From assembly GCA_934591725.1 (NCBI GenBank), contig CAKTPR010000035.1, positions 1-20,210 on the forward strand: a stretch of DNA of 20,210 nt, in the 5' to 3' direction. Of this stretch, positions 6,975 to 16,147 are shown piece by piece (the stretch's first letter is position 1; the number at the start of each line of letters is the position of its first letter). The DNA is from an uncultured Oscillospiraceae bacterium. GTDB taxonomy: Bacteria > Bacillota > Clostridia > Oscillospirales > Oscillospiraceae. A model generated the notes under the pieces. The model was not told where the DNA came from. It was given only the letters and a program-made list of their open reading frames with translations, and ran no database searches. Both the position numbers and the translations under genes were made by a program.

Positions 6975-8036
6975 ATGATCATAAGCTATGATGATGAAAG
7001 AAGACTTATCAGAACGATCCTTAAAGCTTACGGGATGTGCGCTGCGGATGCGGACACCGTAGGTAAGGTCGTGACCCATTCGGACTTCACGGGCGTGTAT
7101 TCGCACGGCCTTTCAAGGCTGATCCTGTACATAAGACAGCTCGAAAACGGCAGCATGGTCGCGCAGCCTGAGATAAAGACGGTCAGAGACAGCGGAGCAA
7201 TAGTAAAATACGATTGCGGCAACGGCTCCGGTATAGTGGCCGTAAACAAGGCCTATGACGATGTACTCAAAAAGGCCAGAGAGTTCGGCATCGGCATCGG
7301 TGTTGCCGAGCACAGCGGCAATATAGGCTGCGGCGCATACTACGGCTGCCGCGCGGCGGAGGATGATGTGATATGCATCGTCTGCTGCAATACGCTTCCG
7401 TCAATGGCTCCGTTCGGCGGCGCGGACGCGCTCATCGGCACGAATCCTATCATCGTCGGCGTTCCGACGGACAAGGCTTGCCCGATGGTTCTAGATATGT
7501 CCACGAGCGGCGTCGCTATGGGAAAGATACAGGCCGCCCTTCGTGAAGGCCGCAGCATACCGGAAGGCTGGGCAAACGACATAGACGGCAACCCGACGAC
7601 CGATCCGGCAAAAGCCCATGCCGTTCTCCCGATAGCGGGGCACAAGGGCTATGGCCTCGCGGTGATGGTCGATGTGCTCAGCGCGGTGCTGTCAGGCGCG
7701 GCTTTCGGCACGGATACCGGCACGGTCGAGCCGCTTACAAAAGAGGACACGGGTTTCTGCGTTATAATTATCGACCCGGCAAAATTCATGCCGATCGATG
7801 AATTCAAGAAACGCGCGGACAGCTACGTTCATATGATAAAGGAAAGCCGTAAGGCTCCCGGTGTCAAGGAACTGTATCTGCCCGGAGAAATAGAATATAA
7901 AAACTTTGAGAAATACAATGCGGAAGGCTTAGCGGTAACTGACGCCGTGGCAGCGGAGCTGTGTATGTATGCTGCAAAGGTCGGCCTGATAAGCGAGGGC
8001 AGCGGCCTTGAAGAGCTGCTGGGTGTATCTCAATGA
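6975..8036 (+). CDS. Ldh2/MDH-family NAD(P)-dependent 2-hydroxy acid dehydrogenase
   Basis: This 353-residue enzyme is of the malate/L-lactate dehydrogenase type 2 family, which also contains ureidoglycolate, sulfolactate and 2,3-diketogulonate oxidoreductases. Family marks in order are the catalytic histidine in SHG (H44), VAEHSGNIG (110-118), GTNP (155-158), DMSTSGVAMGK (174-184) and AGHKGYGLA (221-229). The family interconverts 2-oxo and 2-hydroxy acids, or imines, with NAD(P)H. It follows the AEC gene by 22 bases and overlaps the next gene by ATGA. A 2-oxo sugar acid or pyruvate-like intermediate of the operon is the probable substrate. Which member of the family it resembles most cannot be decided by eye. 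Confidence 0.9.
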   Translation: MIISYDDERRLIRTILKAYGMCAADADTVGKVVTHSDFTGVYSHGLSRLILYIRQLENGSMVAQPEIKTVRDSGAIVKYDCGNGSGIVAVNKAYDDVLKKAREFGIGIGVAEHSGNIGCGAYYGCRAAEDDVICIVCCNTLPSMAPFGGADALIGTNPIIVGVPTDKACPMVLDMSTSGVAMGKIQAALREGRSIPEGWANDIDGNPTTDPAKAHAVLPIAGHKGYGLAVMVDVLSAVLSGAAFGTDTGTVEPLTKEDTGFCVIIIDPAKFMPIDEFKKRADSYVHMIKESRKAPGVKELYLPGEIEYKNFEKYNAEGLAVTDAVAAELCMYAAKVGLISEGSGLEELLGVSQ

Positions 8037-9058
8037 AAGCAGCAGTAGTTACCGCTTTAGGTAAGCTTGAAGTTCTTGATCTCCCCATGCCGGAGCTTGG
8101 GCCTTATGACGTTCTGTGCAGAATGTGCTATGGCTCCACCTGCGCCGGTACCGACATTCACCTGATGGACGGGCAGCATCCGTACCCGGTGACCTTCCCG
8201 ACCGTTCTGGGGCATGAGAGCGTCGGCCGCGTCGTAGAGCTCGGCGCAAAGGTGAAGAATTATAAACTCGGCGATCTTGTCAGCCGCGTCGGCTATCCGG
8301 GCGATGCGAAAAGCGGAGTGTTCAGCAACTGGGGCGGCTTCGCGGAATACGGCATAGCGAAGGATCACTGGCAGATGCGGCGCGACGGCGTCGAGGAAAG
8401 CCAGTGGACAAAATACCGCGTGAATCAGATCATCCACCCGGCTATAGACGAAAAGACCGCGCCCATGATAATCACATGGCGCGAGACGCTGTCCTATGAC
8501 AGGCGCATCGGCATCGGCGCCGGTACGCGCCTGCTGCTTATCGGCTCCGGGGCCAACGCTCTGGCGCACTGCGCCAACGCTGTGAACCTCGGCGCAGAGG
8601 TCACCGTCGTCGGAAGCGGGAAGCGCAGGGGCGATTTTGAAAAGCTGGCCATATGCGCCTTCCATAACTACCGGGACGAGAAGCTGTCCGAGAGGGTACT
8701 TGAAAAGCACCGCGGCGAAAAGTTCGATATGATCCTGGACGGCGTCGGCGCGAGCGATAACGTGAACCGCCTTCTGCCGCTGCTGAAAAAGGACGGCACG
8801 CTCGGTGTATACGGCTGGAACGGCCGCGCCGGTTATGCCATAAATCCCTTCAACGCCGCGAACAGCTTCCGCCTGTACTCTGACGGCTACGACGAGGAGG
8901 AGAGTAACGGCGAGGTACAGTCAATGATCCTTCAGGGCAAGCTCGACGCCGGACTCTGGTACGATATGGATAAGCCCGTTCCGCTTGAAAACATTGCGAA
9001 TGCCTATGACAGCCTTCGCCGCCACGAGGCACTCAAGTATCTGATAAAGCTGGGATAA
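8033..9058 (+). CDS. zinc-type medium-chain alcohol/polyol dehydrogenase
   Basis: This 341-residue enzyme belongs to the MDR superfamily. Catalytic zinc ligands are visible: C37 in the CAGTDIH segment, then H61 and E62 in GHESVG. A Rossmann motif GTRLLLIGSGANALA (164-178) binds NAD(P). The usual structural-zinc lobe with four cysteines is absent; the corresponding region (84-105) has no cysteine. The segment IITWRETLSY (146-155) is distinctive. Relatives oxidise or reduce sugar alcohols, threonine or sugars. ATG 8033 overlaps the previous stop by 4 bases. Within the operon it may oxidise a polyol or sugar acid, or reduce the aldehyde released by a lyase. Confidence 0.88.
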   Translation: MKAAVVTALGKLEVLDLPMPELGPYDVLCRMCYGSTCAGTDIHLMDGQHPYPVTFPTVLGHESVGRVVELGAKVKNYKLGDLVSRVGYPGDAKSGVFSNWGGFAEYGIAKDHWQMRRDGVEESQWTKYRVNQIIHPAIDEKTAPMIITWRETLSYDRRIGIGAGTRLLLIGSGANALAHCANAVNLGAEVTVVGSGKRRGDFEKLAICAFHNYRDEKLSERVLEKHRGEKFDMILDGVGASDNVNRLLPLLKKDGTLGVYGWNGRAGYAINPFNAANSFRLYSDGYDEEESNGEVQSMILQGKLDAGLWYDMDKPVPLENIANAYDSLRRHEALKYLIKLG

Positions 9059-9077
9059 ACCCCGCAGGAGGAAGATA

Positions 9078-10073
9078 GTGTTAAAGAAACCGAGAATACT
9101 CGTTGTCGGCAGCTTTATGATGGATCTGATCGCATCGACGCGCCGTGCGCCCGCAGAGGGTGAAACGGTCATCGGGCTCAGCTTCCGCACGGCTCCCGGC
9201 GGCAAGGGCGCAAATCAGGCCGTGCAGTGCGCGCGGCTGGGCGCGGCAGTGACTATGGCCGGCCGCGTCGGTGCGGACGACTTCGGCCGCCGTATGGTCA
9301 GTGCCGTGAGCGCTGCCGGCGTGGACGTCTCGCACGTCACAGTCGATGAGAATGAAGCCTCCGGCGTCGGGCACATCACGCTCGAAGTCAGCGAGCATGA
9401 CGCGCGCAACAGGATAACGGTCTGCCCCGGCGCAAATTATACGCTTACCGCGGAGCATATCTCCTGGCTCAAGGATGAGATAGGGAGCTTTGATATCGTT
9501 CTCATGCAGCTTGAGCTGCCCATGGAGATCACCGAAACTGTCGCGCGCTGGGCGCATGAGGCGGGCGTACCTGTGATGCTCAACCCGGCTCCGGCAGCGC
9601 CCCTGGCCGATGAGCTGCTCTCATGCGTGACCTTCCTCTCGCCCAATGAGCACGAGGCCGCACTGATATCCGGGCGCAGAATAGACGTGTCAGACGGCGT
9701 GAACGAGGATGATTTGAAAGCAGTCGCCGGTTGGTTCGCGCAGCGCGGCGTGAAAAAGCTCATCGTCACGATGGGCGAAAACGGAGCGGCTGCCGCCGAT
9801 TCCAACGGGATTAGCCGTACCGCAAGCGTCCGCATGCAAAACGTGACGGATACCACCGCCGCCGGGGATTCGTTCGTCGCCTCCTTCTGCACCGGGCTTA
9901 CTGCCGGGCTGAGCGAAGGCGACGCACTGAGCTTTGCAAGCCACGCCGCCGCCATAACGGTGACGAGAATGGGCGCCATCCCAAGTCTGCCGGATGTCGG
10001 CGAGGTGCAGGCGCTCATGCGTGAGCGCGGCTTCAGCGCCTTTGATCCCGCGCAGCTCGACGCACTTAAGTGA
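9078..10073 (+). CDS. PfkB-family sugar kinase, ribokinase-like
   Basis: This 331-residue cytoplasmic kinase has signature 1 around APGGKGANQA (39-48), a substrate-binding loop with GGKGAN, NPAPA, SPNEHEA, and signature 2 DTTAAGDSF (258-266) with catalytic base D264. The overall pattern is that of ribokinases, which phosphorylate the furanose form of pentoses at O5. The anion-hole motif reads AAGD, not the common GAGD. It starts at GTG 9078 with AGGAGGAAG 5-6 bases upstream. It is followed 11 bases later by an isomerase acting on phosphorylated sugars and then by an RbsD/FucU mutarotase, which strongly suggests a pentose (D-ribose or D-arabinose) as substrate. Confidence 0.9.
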   Translation: MLKKPRILVVGSFMMDLIASTRRAPAEGETVIGLSFRTAPGGKGANQAVQCARLGAAVTMAGRVGADDFGRRMVSAVSAAGVDVSHVTVDENEASGVGHITLEVSEHDARNRITVCPGANYTLTAEHISWLKDEIGSFDIVLMQLELPMEITETVARWAHEAGVPVMLNPAPAAPLADELLSCVTFLSPNEHEAALISGRRIDVSDGVNEDDLKAVAGWFAQRGVKKLIVTMGENGAAAADSNGISRTASVRMQNVTDTTAAGDSFVASFCTGLTAGLSEGDALSFASHAAAITVTRMGAIPSLPDVGEVQALMRERGFSAFDPAQLDALK

Positions 10074-10084
10074 GGAAAATTATT

Positions 10085-10711
10085 ATGCTTAAAGAAAACA
10101 GCAGAAAACAGACGGAGCAGTTTCTCGCATCTGTCAGAGCGGAATGTGACGCTTTCGCCGCAGGCCTTTCGGCGGACAGCTATGAGGATGCTGCCGGTAT
10201 CATCCTTGCCTCGCAGGCAGCGGGCGGGAGAATACACGTCACAGGCATCGGCAAGTGCAGCCATGTGGCCACCTATGCGGCGTCTCTCCTGTCGTCCACG
10301 GGCAACCCGGCCTACTACCTCCACGGCACCGAAGCCGTCCACGGCTCATGCGGACAGCTCTGCGCCGGAGACACGGTGATCGCGATCTCAAATTCCGGTG
10401 AGACTGCAGAGCTCAAGGCAACGGTCATCGCCGTGAAGAATAACGGCTGCAAGGTCATCGGCGTATCCGGGAATTCGGAGAGCTGGCTTGCCAAGAACAG
10501 CGACGCGTTCCTTTTCGCGGGTGTGAAGAACGAGGGCGGGCCGCTCAACCGCGCGCCGAGAGCCTCCGTGCTTGCCGAGATGGTCACGCTTCAGGCATTG
10601 TCTGTGGCGCTTCAGGCGGAGAAAAATTGGGACAGCATCAGCTATGTGCGCTGCCATCCCGGCGGCGCACTCGGTAAGCTCAGAAAAGAGGAGATAGAAG
10701 CACAATGCTGA
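10085..10711 (+). CDS. CBS-less SIS-domain sugar-phosphate isomerase, KdsD/KpsF/GutQ type
   Basis: This 208-residue protein is a single SIS domain, resembling the N-terminal part of D-arabinose 5-phosphate isomerases but ending where their two CBS domains would begin. Visible motifs are GIGKCSH (54-60), STGNPAYYLHGTEAVHGSCG (71-90), SNSGET (102-107) and the family-specific HPGGALGK (191-198). The four residues described for E. coli KdsD (K59, E111, E152, H193) are matched here by K57, E109, E150 and H191, all shifted by exactly two. The likely reaction is D-arabinose 5-phosphate to D-ribulose 5-phosphate. ATG 10085 with GAGG 9 bases upstream is better placed than the in-frame GTG at 10070 that overlaps the kinase gene. 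A related aldose-ketose pair is possible. Confidence 0.85.
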   Translation: MLKENSRKQTEQFLASVRAECDAFAAGLSADSYEDAAGIILASQAAGGRIHVTGIGKCSHVATYAASLLSSTGNPAYYLHGTEAVHGSCGQLCAGDTVIAISNSGETAELKATVIAVKNNGCKVIGVSGNSESWLAKNSDAFLFAGVKNEGGPLNRAPRASVLAEMVTLQALSVALQAEKNWDSISYVRCHPGGALGKLRKEEIEAQC

Positions 10712-11112
10712 AAGGAAAGCTTATTCATCCGGAAATAATGCAGTATCTTTCCCTGTGCGGCCACGGCAGCAAGGTACTGATCGCCGACGGGAACTACCCC
10801 TTGAAGGCAAAAGCCCCCAACGCACACCGGATATATCTCGGCCTGACGCCGGGAAAGCCGACTGTGCCGGAGGTACTTGAGGCACTGCTGAGCGTTGAGA
10901 AATTTGAATCGATGGAGCTCATGCTCCCGGAGTCTGGCGAGGAGCCGCCTATCTTCGGCGAATTCAGAAAACTGCTCCCGGACGTTCCGGTAAAGATGCT
11001 GGGGAGATATGGGTTTTATGACGCCTGCTGCGACCCCATCGTAGAGCTGGCGATATCGACCGGCGAGGAGCGCCCCTTTGCGAATATTCTTCTCACCGTC
11101 GGCTGCGTCTGA
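10705..11112 (+). CDS. RbsD/FucU-family sugar mutarotase (pyranase)
   Basis: This 135-residue protein shows the family core IHPEIM...GHGSKVLIADGNYP (7-32), including H20 and D28, then PGKPTVPEVLEALLSV. The GHG...IAD.N pattern is closer to FucU (L-fucose mutarotase) than to classical RbsD. These enzymes speed interconversion of sugar ring forms so a kinase or isomerase can use them. L-fucose and D-arabinose share the configuration of their ring carbons, so a FucU-like enzyme would suit D-arabinose. It overlaps the isomerase gene by 7 bases and is the last gene of the operon. Confidence 0.88.
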   Translation: MLKGKLIHPEIMQYLSLCGHGSKVLIADGNYPLKAKAPNAHRIYLGLTPGKPTVPEVLEALLSVEKFESMELMLPESGEEPPIFGEFRKLLPDVPVKMLGRYGFYDACCDPIVELAISTGEERPFANILLTVGCV

Positions 11113-11140
11113 TGATACAAACGAGTATAAAGTAAGCGTA

Positions 11141-11166
11141 GAGCGCTGTCCTTTCGGGCAGCGCTC
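11141..11166. terminator. terminator between convergent operon and fhs
   Basis: An 11-bp stem (GAGCGCTGTCC with GGGCAGCGCTC, one G-T pair) encloses a TTTC loop. It lies 28 bases after the mutarotase stop and 13 bases beyond the fhs stop on the other strand. T-runs are modest on both sides (CTTGCTTTTCATTT on the plus strand), so it probably serves both genes, with uncertain efficiency. Confidence 0.7.
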
Positions 11167-11179
11167 CTTGCTTTTCATT

Positions 11180-12847
<1,668 letters not shown>

Positions 12848-12882
12848 GGCACCTCTCCTTTCGGGAAAACAAAAACTATAAA

Positions 12883-12909
12883 ATTATACCACACCCGCGC
12901 GCAATACAA
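12883..12909 (-). promoter_or_regulatory. promoter of fhs
   Basis: Read on the minus strand, TATAAT (12888-12883) is preceded by TGG, making an extended -10 element. TTGTAT (12909-12904) lies 15 bases upstream, or TTTGTA at 16. The predicted transcript leader is short, about 30 bases, and contains the ribosome site. Confidence 0.65.
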
Positions 12910-12932
12910 AAGGGGTAAAATGCCGGGAAAGC

Positions 12933-12961
12933 TTGATTTTCGCGCATGATCGTAGTATTCT
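12933..12961 (+). promoter_or_regulatory. probable promoter of the 13004-17397 operon
   Basis: TTGATT (12933-12938) and TATTCT (12956-12961) are 17 bases apart, each differing from the consensus at one or two positions. They lie 42 bases before ATG 13004 and diverge from the fhs promoter within the same 156-base gap. Nothing else recognisable is in that gap. Confidence 0.45.
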
Positions 12962-13003
12962 AACCGCTGTAAACAATACGAAAAAGAACGAAGAGGTGTC
13001 AGC

Positions 13004-14575
13004 ATGGCGGATATACGGCACTCAGCGCCCGCAATCGGGGATAAACTTGAAAACGGCAGTACCGCGGCGGAGGTTGCCCGGCGGCAGAAGCTGCTGACAG
13101 TTATATACTTTCTGCTGATCTCAACGCTGCTGATCGGCCTGTGCTCGCGGAGTTCCCCGCTTTATCCCTTCAATAACTGGAACGACGCGAACTGCTTCTT
13201 CACGACCGGCAAGGCGATGTTCAGCGGCAAGGTCGTCTACCGGGACATATATGAGCAGAAGGGGATACTGCTGTATTTCCTCTATGGGCTGTGCTATCTC
13301 ATTTCAGGCAAGACCTTTCTCGGCGTATATATACTTGAGGTGCTCTGCCTGACGGGATTTCTCGCGCTGGCGTATGATTCAGCGCTGCTGTTCCTGCGCC
13401 GCAGGACTGCGCTCATTCTGATGCCCATCATCGCGGCGGTGCTGTGCGGGAGCTATTCCTTTTACTACGGCGGCAGCGTTGAGGAGCTGGAGCTTGCGCT
13501 TGTCTATCTGCCTATATACTGCATGCTGAAGTCTTACTTCAAAAGCGGCGACTGCATCCCAAGCCCGAGCGGGATATTCATCTTGGGCGCATCTGCCGCG
13601 TGTCTGCTCTGGAGCAAGTTTACGCTGCTCGGCATTTATATCGGCTATGTTGTTTTCACTGCTGTGCTGCTGATAAAGCGGCGCAGCTGGAAACGGCTCG
13701 GCTGCGCAGCGGGTATGTTCGTCTGCGGAGCCGCCGCGGCGTCGCTGCCGTGTATCATATATTTTGCCGTGAACAACGCGCTTGGCGATATGTTCACCGT
13801 GTATTTCTATAATAACCTTTTCCTTTACGCCGTGGAGAAATCCCTGCTCAAGTATCTGTTCTTCCTTGCCGGTGCATTCTACCAGAACATGCTGTTTCTG
13901 GTGATCGCGATCGTCGGCGCTGTCGCGGTGATCCGCTCAAAGTATGCCCCGGCGTTCAAATGGGGAATGTTCAGTCTGTATTTCTGCAATGTGTTCTTCA
14001 TCTATGTCGGCGGCATCGCGTTTGAATACTATGCCTACGGTATGGCGGCGCTGTCGGTTTTCGGCTTTATCGTGCTGGCGGAGAAGGCCGAAAAGCTGGG
14101 CGATGCATGGCGCGAAAAGGGACTGAAGCGCCCCGGCAGACAGGGCTTTGCGGCGCTTGCCGCCGTGACGCTCTTGTGCGCGGCGGGCTTTGCGCACTGC
14201 GTCTCCTTCAATTCCTACTACATGAAGCAGGACAGGGACGAACTGTGGCTCAGGCGCTTTGCCGATGAGATCGCGCAGTCCGAGGAGCAGACGCTTCTCA
14301 ATTACGGCTGCCTTGACCTCGGCCTGTACACGGAGACCGGAGCCGTGCCTGTCACCCGCTTCTTCTGCAAGCTGAACATCCCGCTTGACGAGATGTTCGA
14401 TGAGATGAACGAAGCCGTCAGAACGCGTAAAACGGAGTGGATAGTCTGCTCTGCCAAAGACGAGGACGACGCGCTTATCAATGAGAATTATGACCTTGTA
14501 TGCAAGGCGTCGGGCTATGAAAAGAAAGCGGACGACGTGGAGGAATACTGCCTTTTCAGAAGGAAAACGGCATAA
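13004..14575 (+). CDS. GT-C-like polytopic membrane protein, putative glycosyltransferase
   Basis: This 523-residue protein has a soluble start (1-28), roughly ten membrane helices up to about residue 403, and a C-terminal soluble domain of about 120 residues. After the first helix (29-47) comes an extracytoplasmic segment with WNDANCFFTTGKAMFSG (59-75) and YRDIYEQKG (79-87). The acidic residues D61 and D81 are placed as in GT-C enzymes that use polyprenyl-phosphate sugars, where the pattern YrDifeqKGp is common. It may add a sugar to a surface polymer, lipid or protein. AGAGGTG lies 5 bases before the ATG. The donor and acceptor are unknown, and catalysis is not proven by these motifs. Confidence 0.75.
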   Translation: MADIRHSAPAIGDKLENGSTAAEVARRQKLLTVIYFLLISTLLIGLCSRSSPLYPFNNWNDANCFFTTGKAMFSGKVVYRDIYEQKGILLYFLYGLCYLISGKTFLGVYILEVLCLTGFLALAYDSALLFLRRRTALILMPIIAAVLCGSYSFYYGGSVEELELALVYLPIYCMLKSYFKSGDCIPSPSGIFILGASAACLLWSKFTLLGIYIGYVVFTAVLLIKRRSWKRLGCAAGMFVCGAAAASLPCIIYFAVNNALGDMFTVYFYNNLFLYAVEKSLLKYLFFLAGAFYQNMLFLVIAIVGAVAVIRSKYAPAFKWGMFSLYFCNVFFIYVGGIAFEYYAYGMAALSVFGFIVLAEKAEKLGDAWREKGLKRPGRQGFAALAAVTLLCAAGFAHCVSFNSYYMKQDRDELWLRRFADEIAQSEEQTLLNYGCLDLGLYTETGAVPVTRFFCKLNIPLDEMFDEMNEAVRTRKTEWIVCSAKDEDDALINENYDLVCKASGYEKKADDVEEYCLFRRKTA

Positions 14576-14592
14576 AACGGAGTTATATCAAG

Positions 14593-15381
14593 ATGAGCAG
14601 TGAATTTGACAGAAATGTTCTTGAACATATCACCGCCGCGCAGCGCGAGGCGGCGGAGCTGATGATGCAGGCGCACGGGATACTTGCCGAGTGTAAGAGC
14701 GGGCACCGCGATGTTGTCACGCAGTACGACCGGCGCATACAGGAGCTGCTCATGCAGCGGCTGAGCCGTGACGTTCTGGGCGCACACTTCTTCTGCGAGG
14801 AGAACGGGCAGCAGGACCCGACGGACGCGGAGCATCTTTTCATCATCGACCCCATCGACGGGACGATGAACTTCGTCCGCGGCTTCGGGCACAGCTGCAT
14901 ATCCGTTGCGTATATGAGCCGCGGCGAGCTGCGCGCGGCGTCGGTGTACAATCCCTATCTGGACGAGCAGTTCACCGCGCTCTCCGGCGAGGGCGCATGG
15001 CTCAACGGCCGCCCGATCCACGTCGAGGATGCGCCGCTGTCGGAGACTGTTGTCTGCTGCGGCACGTCTCCATACAGGCCGGAGCTTGCCGACGAGACCT
15101 TTGAGACGATCAAAAAGCTCTTCATCGCCTCTCTGGATATCCGCCGCGAGGGCTCCGCGGAGCTCGACCTCTGCTCCGCCGCCGCGGGGCGCGCGGGTGT
15201 GTATTTTGAGCAGAGCGTGTCGCTCTGGGACTTTGCCGCGGGTATGCTCATCGTGCGCGAGGCGGGCGGCATCGCCCTCGCCGCTGACGGAAGCGAACTG
15301 CCTATGGACGGCCGTAAGAGCTCCATCGTCGCCGGCAGCGCGGGTGCAGTGCATGAGGCGCTGAGGGTAATCAATGGATAA
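14593..15381 (+). CDS. inositol-monophosphatase family phosphatase
   Basis: This 262-residue metal-dependent phosphatase shows the family's metal site: acidic EEN about 35 residues before the DPIDGT motif (86-91), with NFVRGF after it, and the second signature WDFAAGMLIVREAGG with W212 and D213. Family members hydrolyse inositol phosphates, other sugar phosphates or PAP, with Mg2+. The start ATG 14593 lies 17 bases after the membrane protein gene, with CGGAG upstream; the stop overlaps the biotin ligase start by 8 bases. Next to a GT-C-like enzyme it may act on a sugar phosphate, but the substrate cannot be fixed. Confidence 0.92.
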   Translation: MSSEFDRNVLEHITAAQREAAELMMQAHGILAECKSGHRDVVTQYDRRIQELLMQRLSRDVLGAHFFCEENGQQDPTDAEHLFIIDPIDGTMNFVRGFGHSCISVAYMSRGELRAASVYNPYLDEQFTALSGEGAWLNGRPIHVEDAPLSETVVCCGTSPYRPELADETFETIKKLFIASLDIRREGSAELDLCSAAAGRAGVYFEQSVSLWDFAAGMLIVREAGGIALAADGSELPMDGRKSSIVAGSAGAVHEALRVING

Positions 15382-16147
15382 CTATGGCTTCACCCGGCTC
15401 GACGCGGAGCGCGCCGCGCCGGTACTGTACGCACACAGCGTAGACTCGACCAATAACGCGCTCAAGAAGCTTGCCGCGCAGGGCGCGCCCGATGGGACGG
15501 TGCTCTGGGCAAGCGAGCAGACCGCGGGACGCGGGCGGCTTGGACGCAGCTTTCTCTCGCCCGAAGGCGGGCTGTACCTGTCGATGCTCTGGCGGCCTGA
15601 TTGTCCTCCGGAAAAGACTGTGAGTCTTACATCCTGCGCCGCCGTCGCTCTGTGCCGCTGCCTTGAAGCGTGGCCGGAGCTTGGCGTCTCCATCAAGTGG
15701 CCGAACGATGTCCTGCTCGACGGACGCAAGCTCTGCGGCATATTGACCGAGGGCTGCACCACGCCCGGCGGCTTCTGCGTCGTCATGGGCATGGGCGTGA
15801 ATGTCAACACGGCGCAGTTCCCGCCGGAGCTGCGGGATATTGCCGCGTCCCTGTACCTCGCTTCGGGGAGAACATGGGACATCGGCGCGTTTTCCGCGCG
15901 GCTCATAGAGAGCCTTGATAAGATGTACGCGCTTTGGCTCAGAGAGCCGGAAGCATTTCTTGAGGAGTACCGCGCCCGCTGCGCAACAGTCGGCTGCGAG
16001 GTAACATATACGCGCGGCGATACGGTGTATAACGCACGCGCCGTCGGTATCGACGGGGACTATGCGCTCATCGTGGAGCGCGGAGGGGAGCGCGAGACCA
16101 TACGCTTCGGCGAGGTCAGCGTGAGAAAAAGGACAGATATTTCATGA
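15374..16147 (+). CDS. birA: biotin-protein ligase without DNA-binding domain
   Basis: This 257-residue enzyme attaches biotin to carboxylase or decarboxylase carrier lysines through biotinyl-AMP. The catalytic domain has HSVDSTNN (21-28), the biotinyl-AMP loop TAGRGRLGRSF (50-60), KWPND (108-112) and KLCGILTEG, then the MGMGVNVN segment. A small C-terminal domain follows (about 210-257). The N-terminal helix-turn-helix of bifunctional BirA is absent, so it should not repress biotin genes directly. It overlaps the phosphatase gene by 8 bases and the CLC gene by 4. Confidence 0.95.
   Translation: MDNYGFTRLDAERAAPVLYAHSVDSTNNALKKLAAQGAPDGTVLWASEQTAGRGRLGRSFLSPEGGLYLSMLWRPDCPPEKTVSLTSCAAVALCRCLEAWPELGVSIKWPNDVLLDGRKLCGILTEGCTTPGGFCVVMGMGVNVNTAQFPPELRDIAASLYLASGRTWDIGAFSARLIESLDKMYALWLREPEAFLEEYRARCATVGCEVTYTRGDTVYNARAVGIDGDYALIVERGGERETIRFGEVSVRKRTDIS

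Noticed and set aside
15374..16147. BirA as a biotin-operon repressor
   Set aside because: The N-terminal helix-turn-helix is absent; the protein begins with the catalytic domain.
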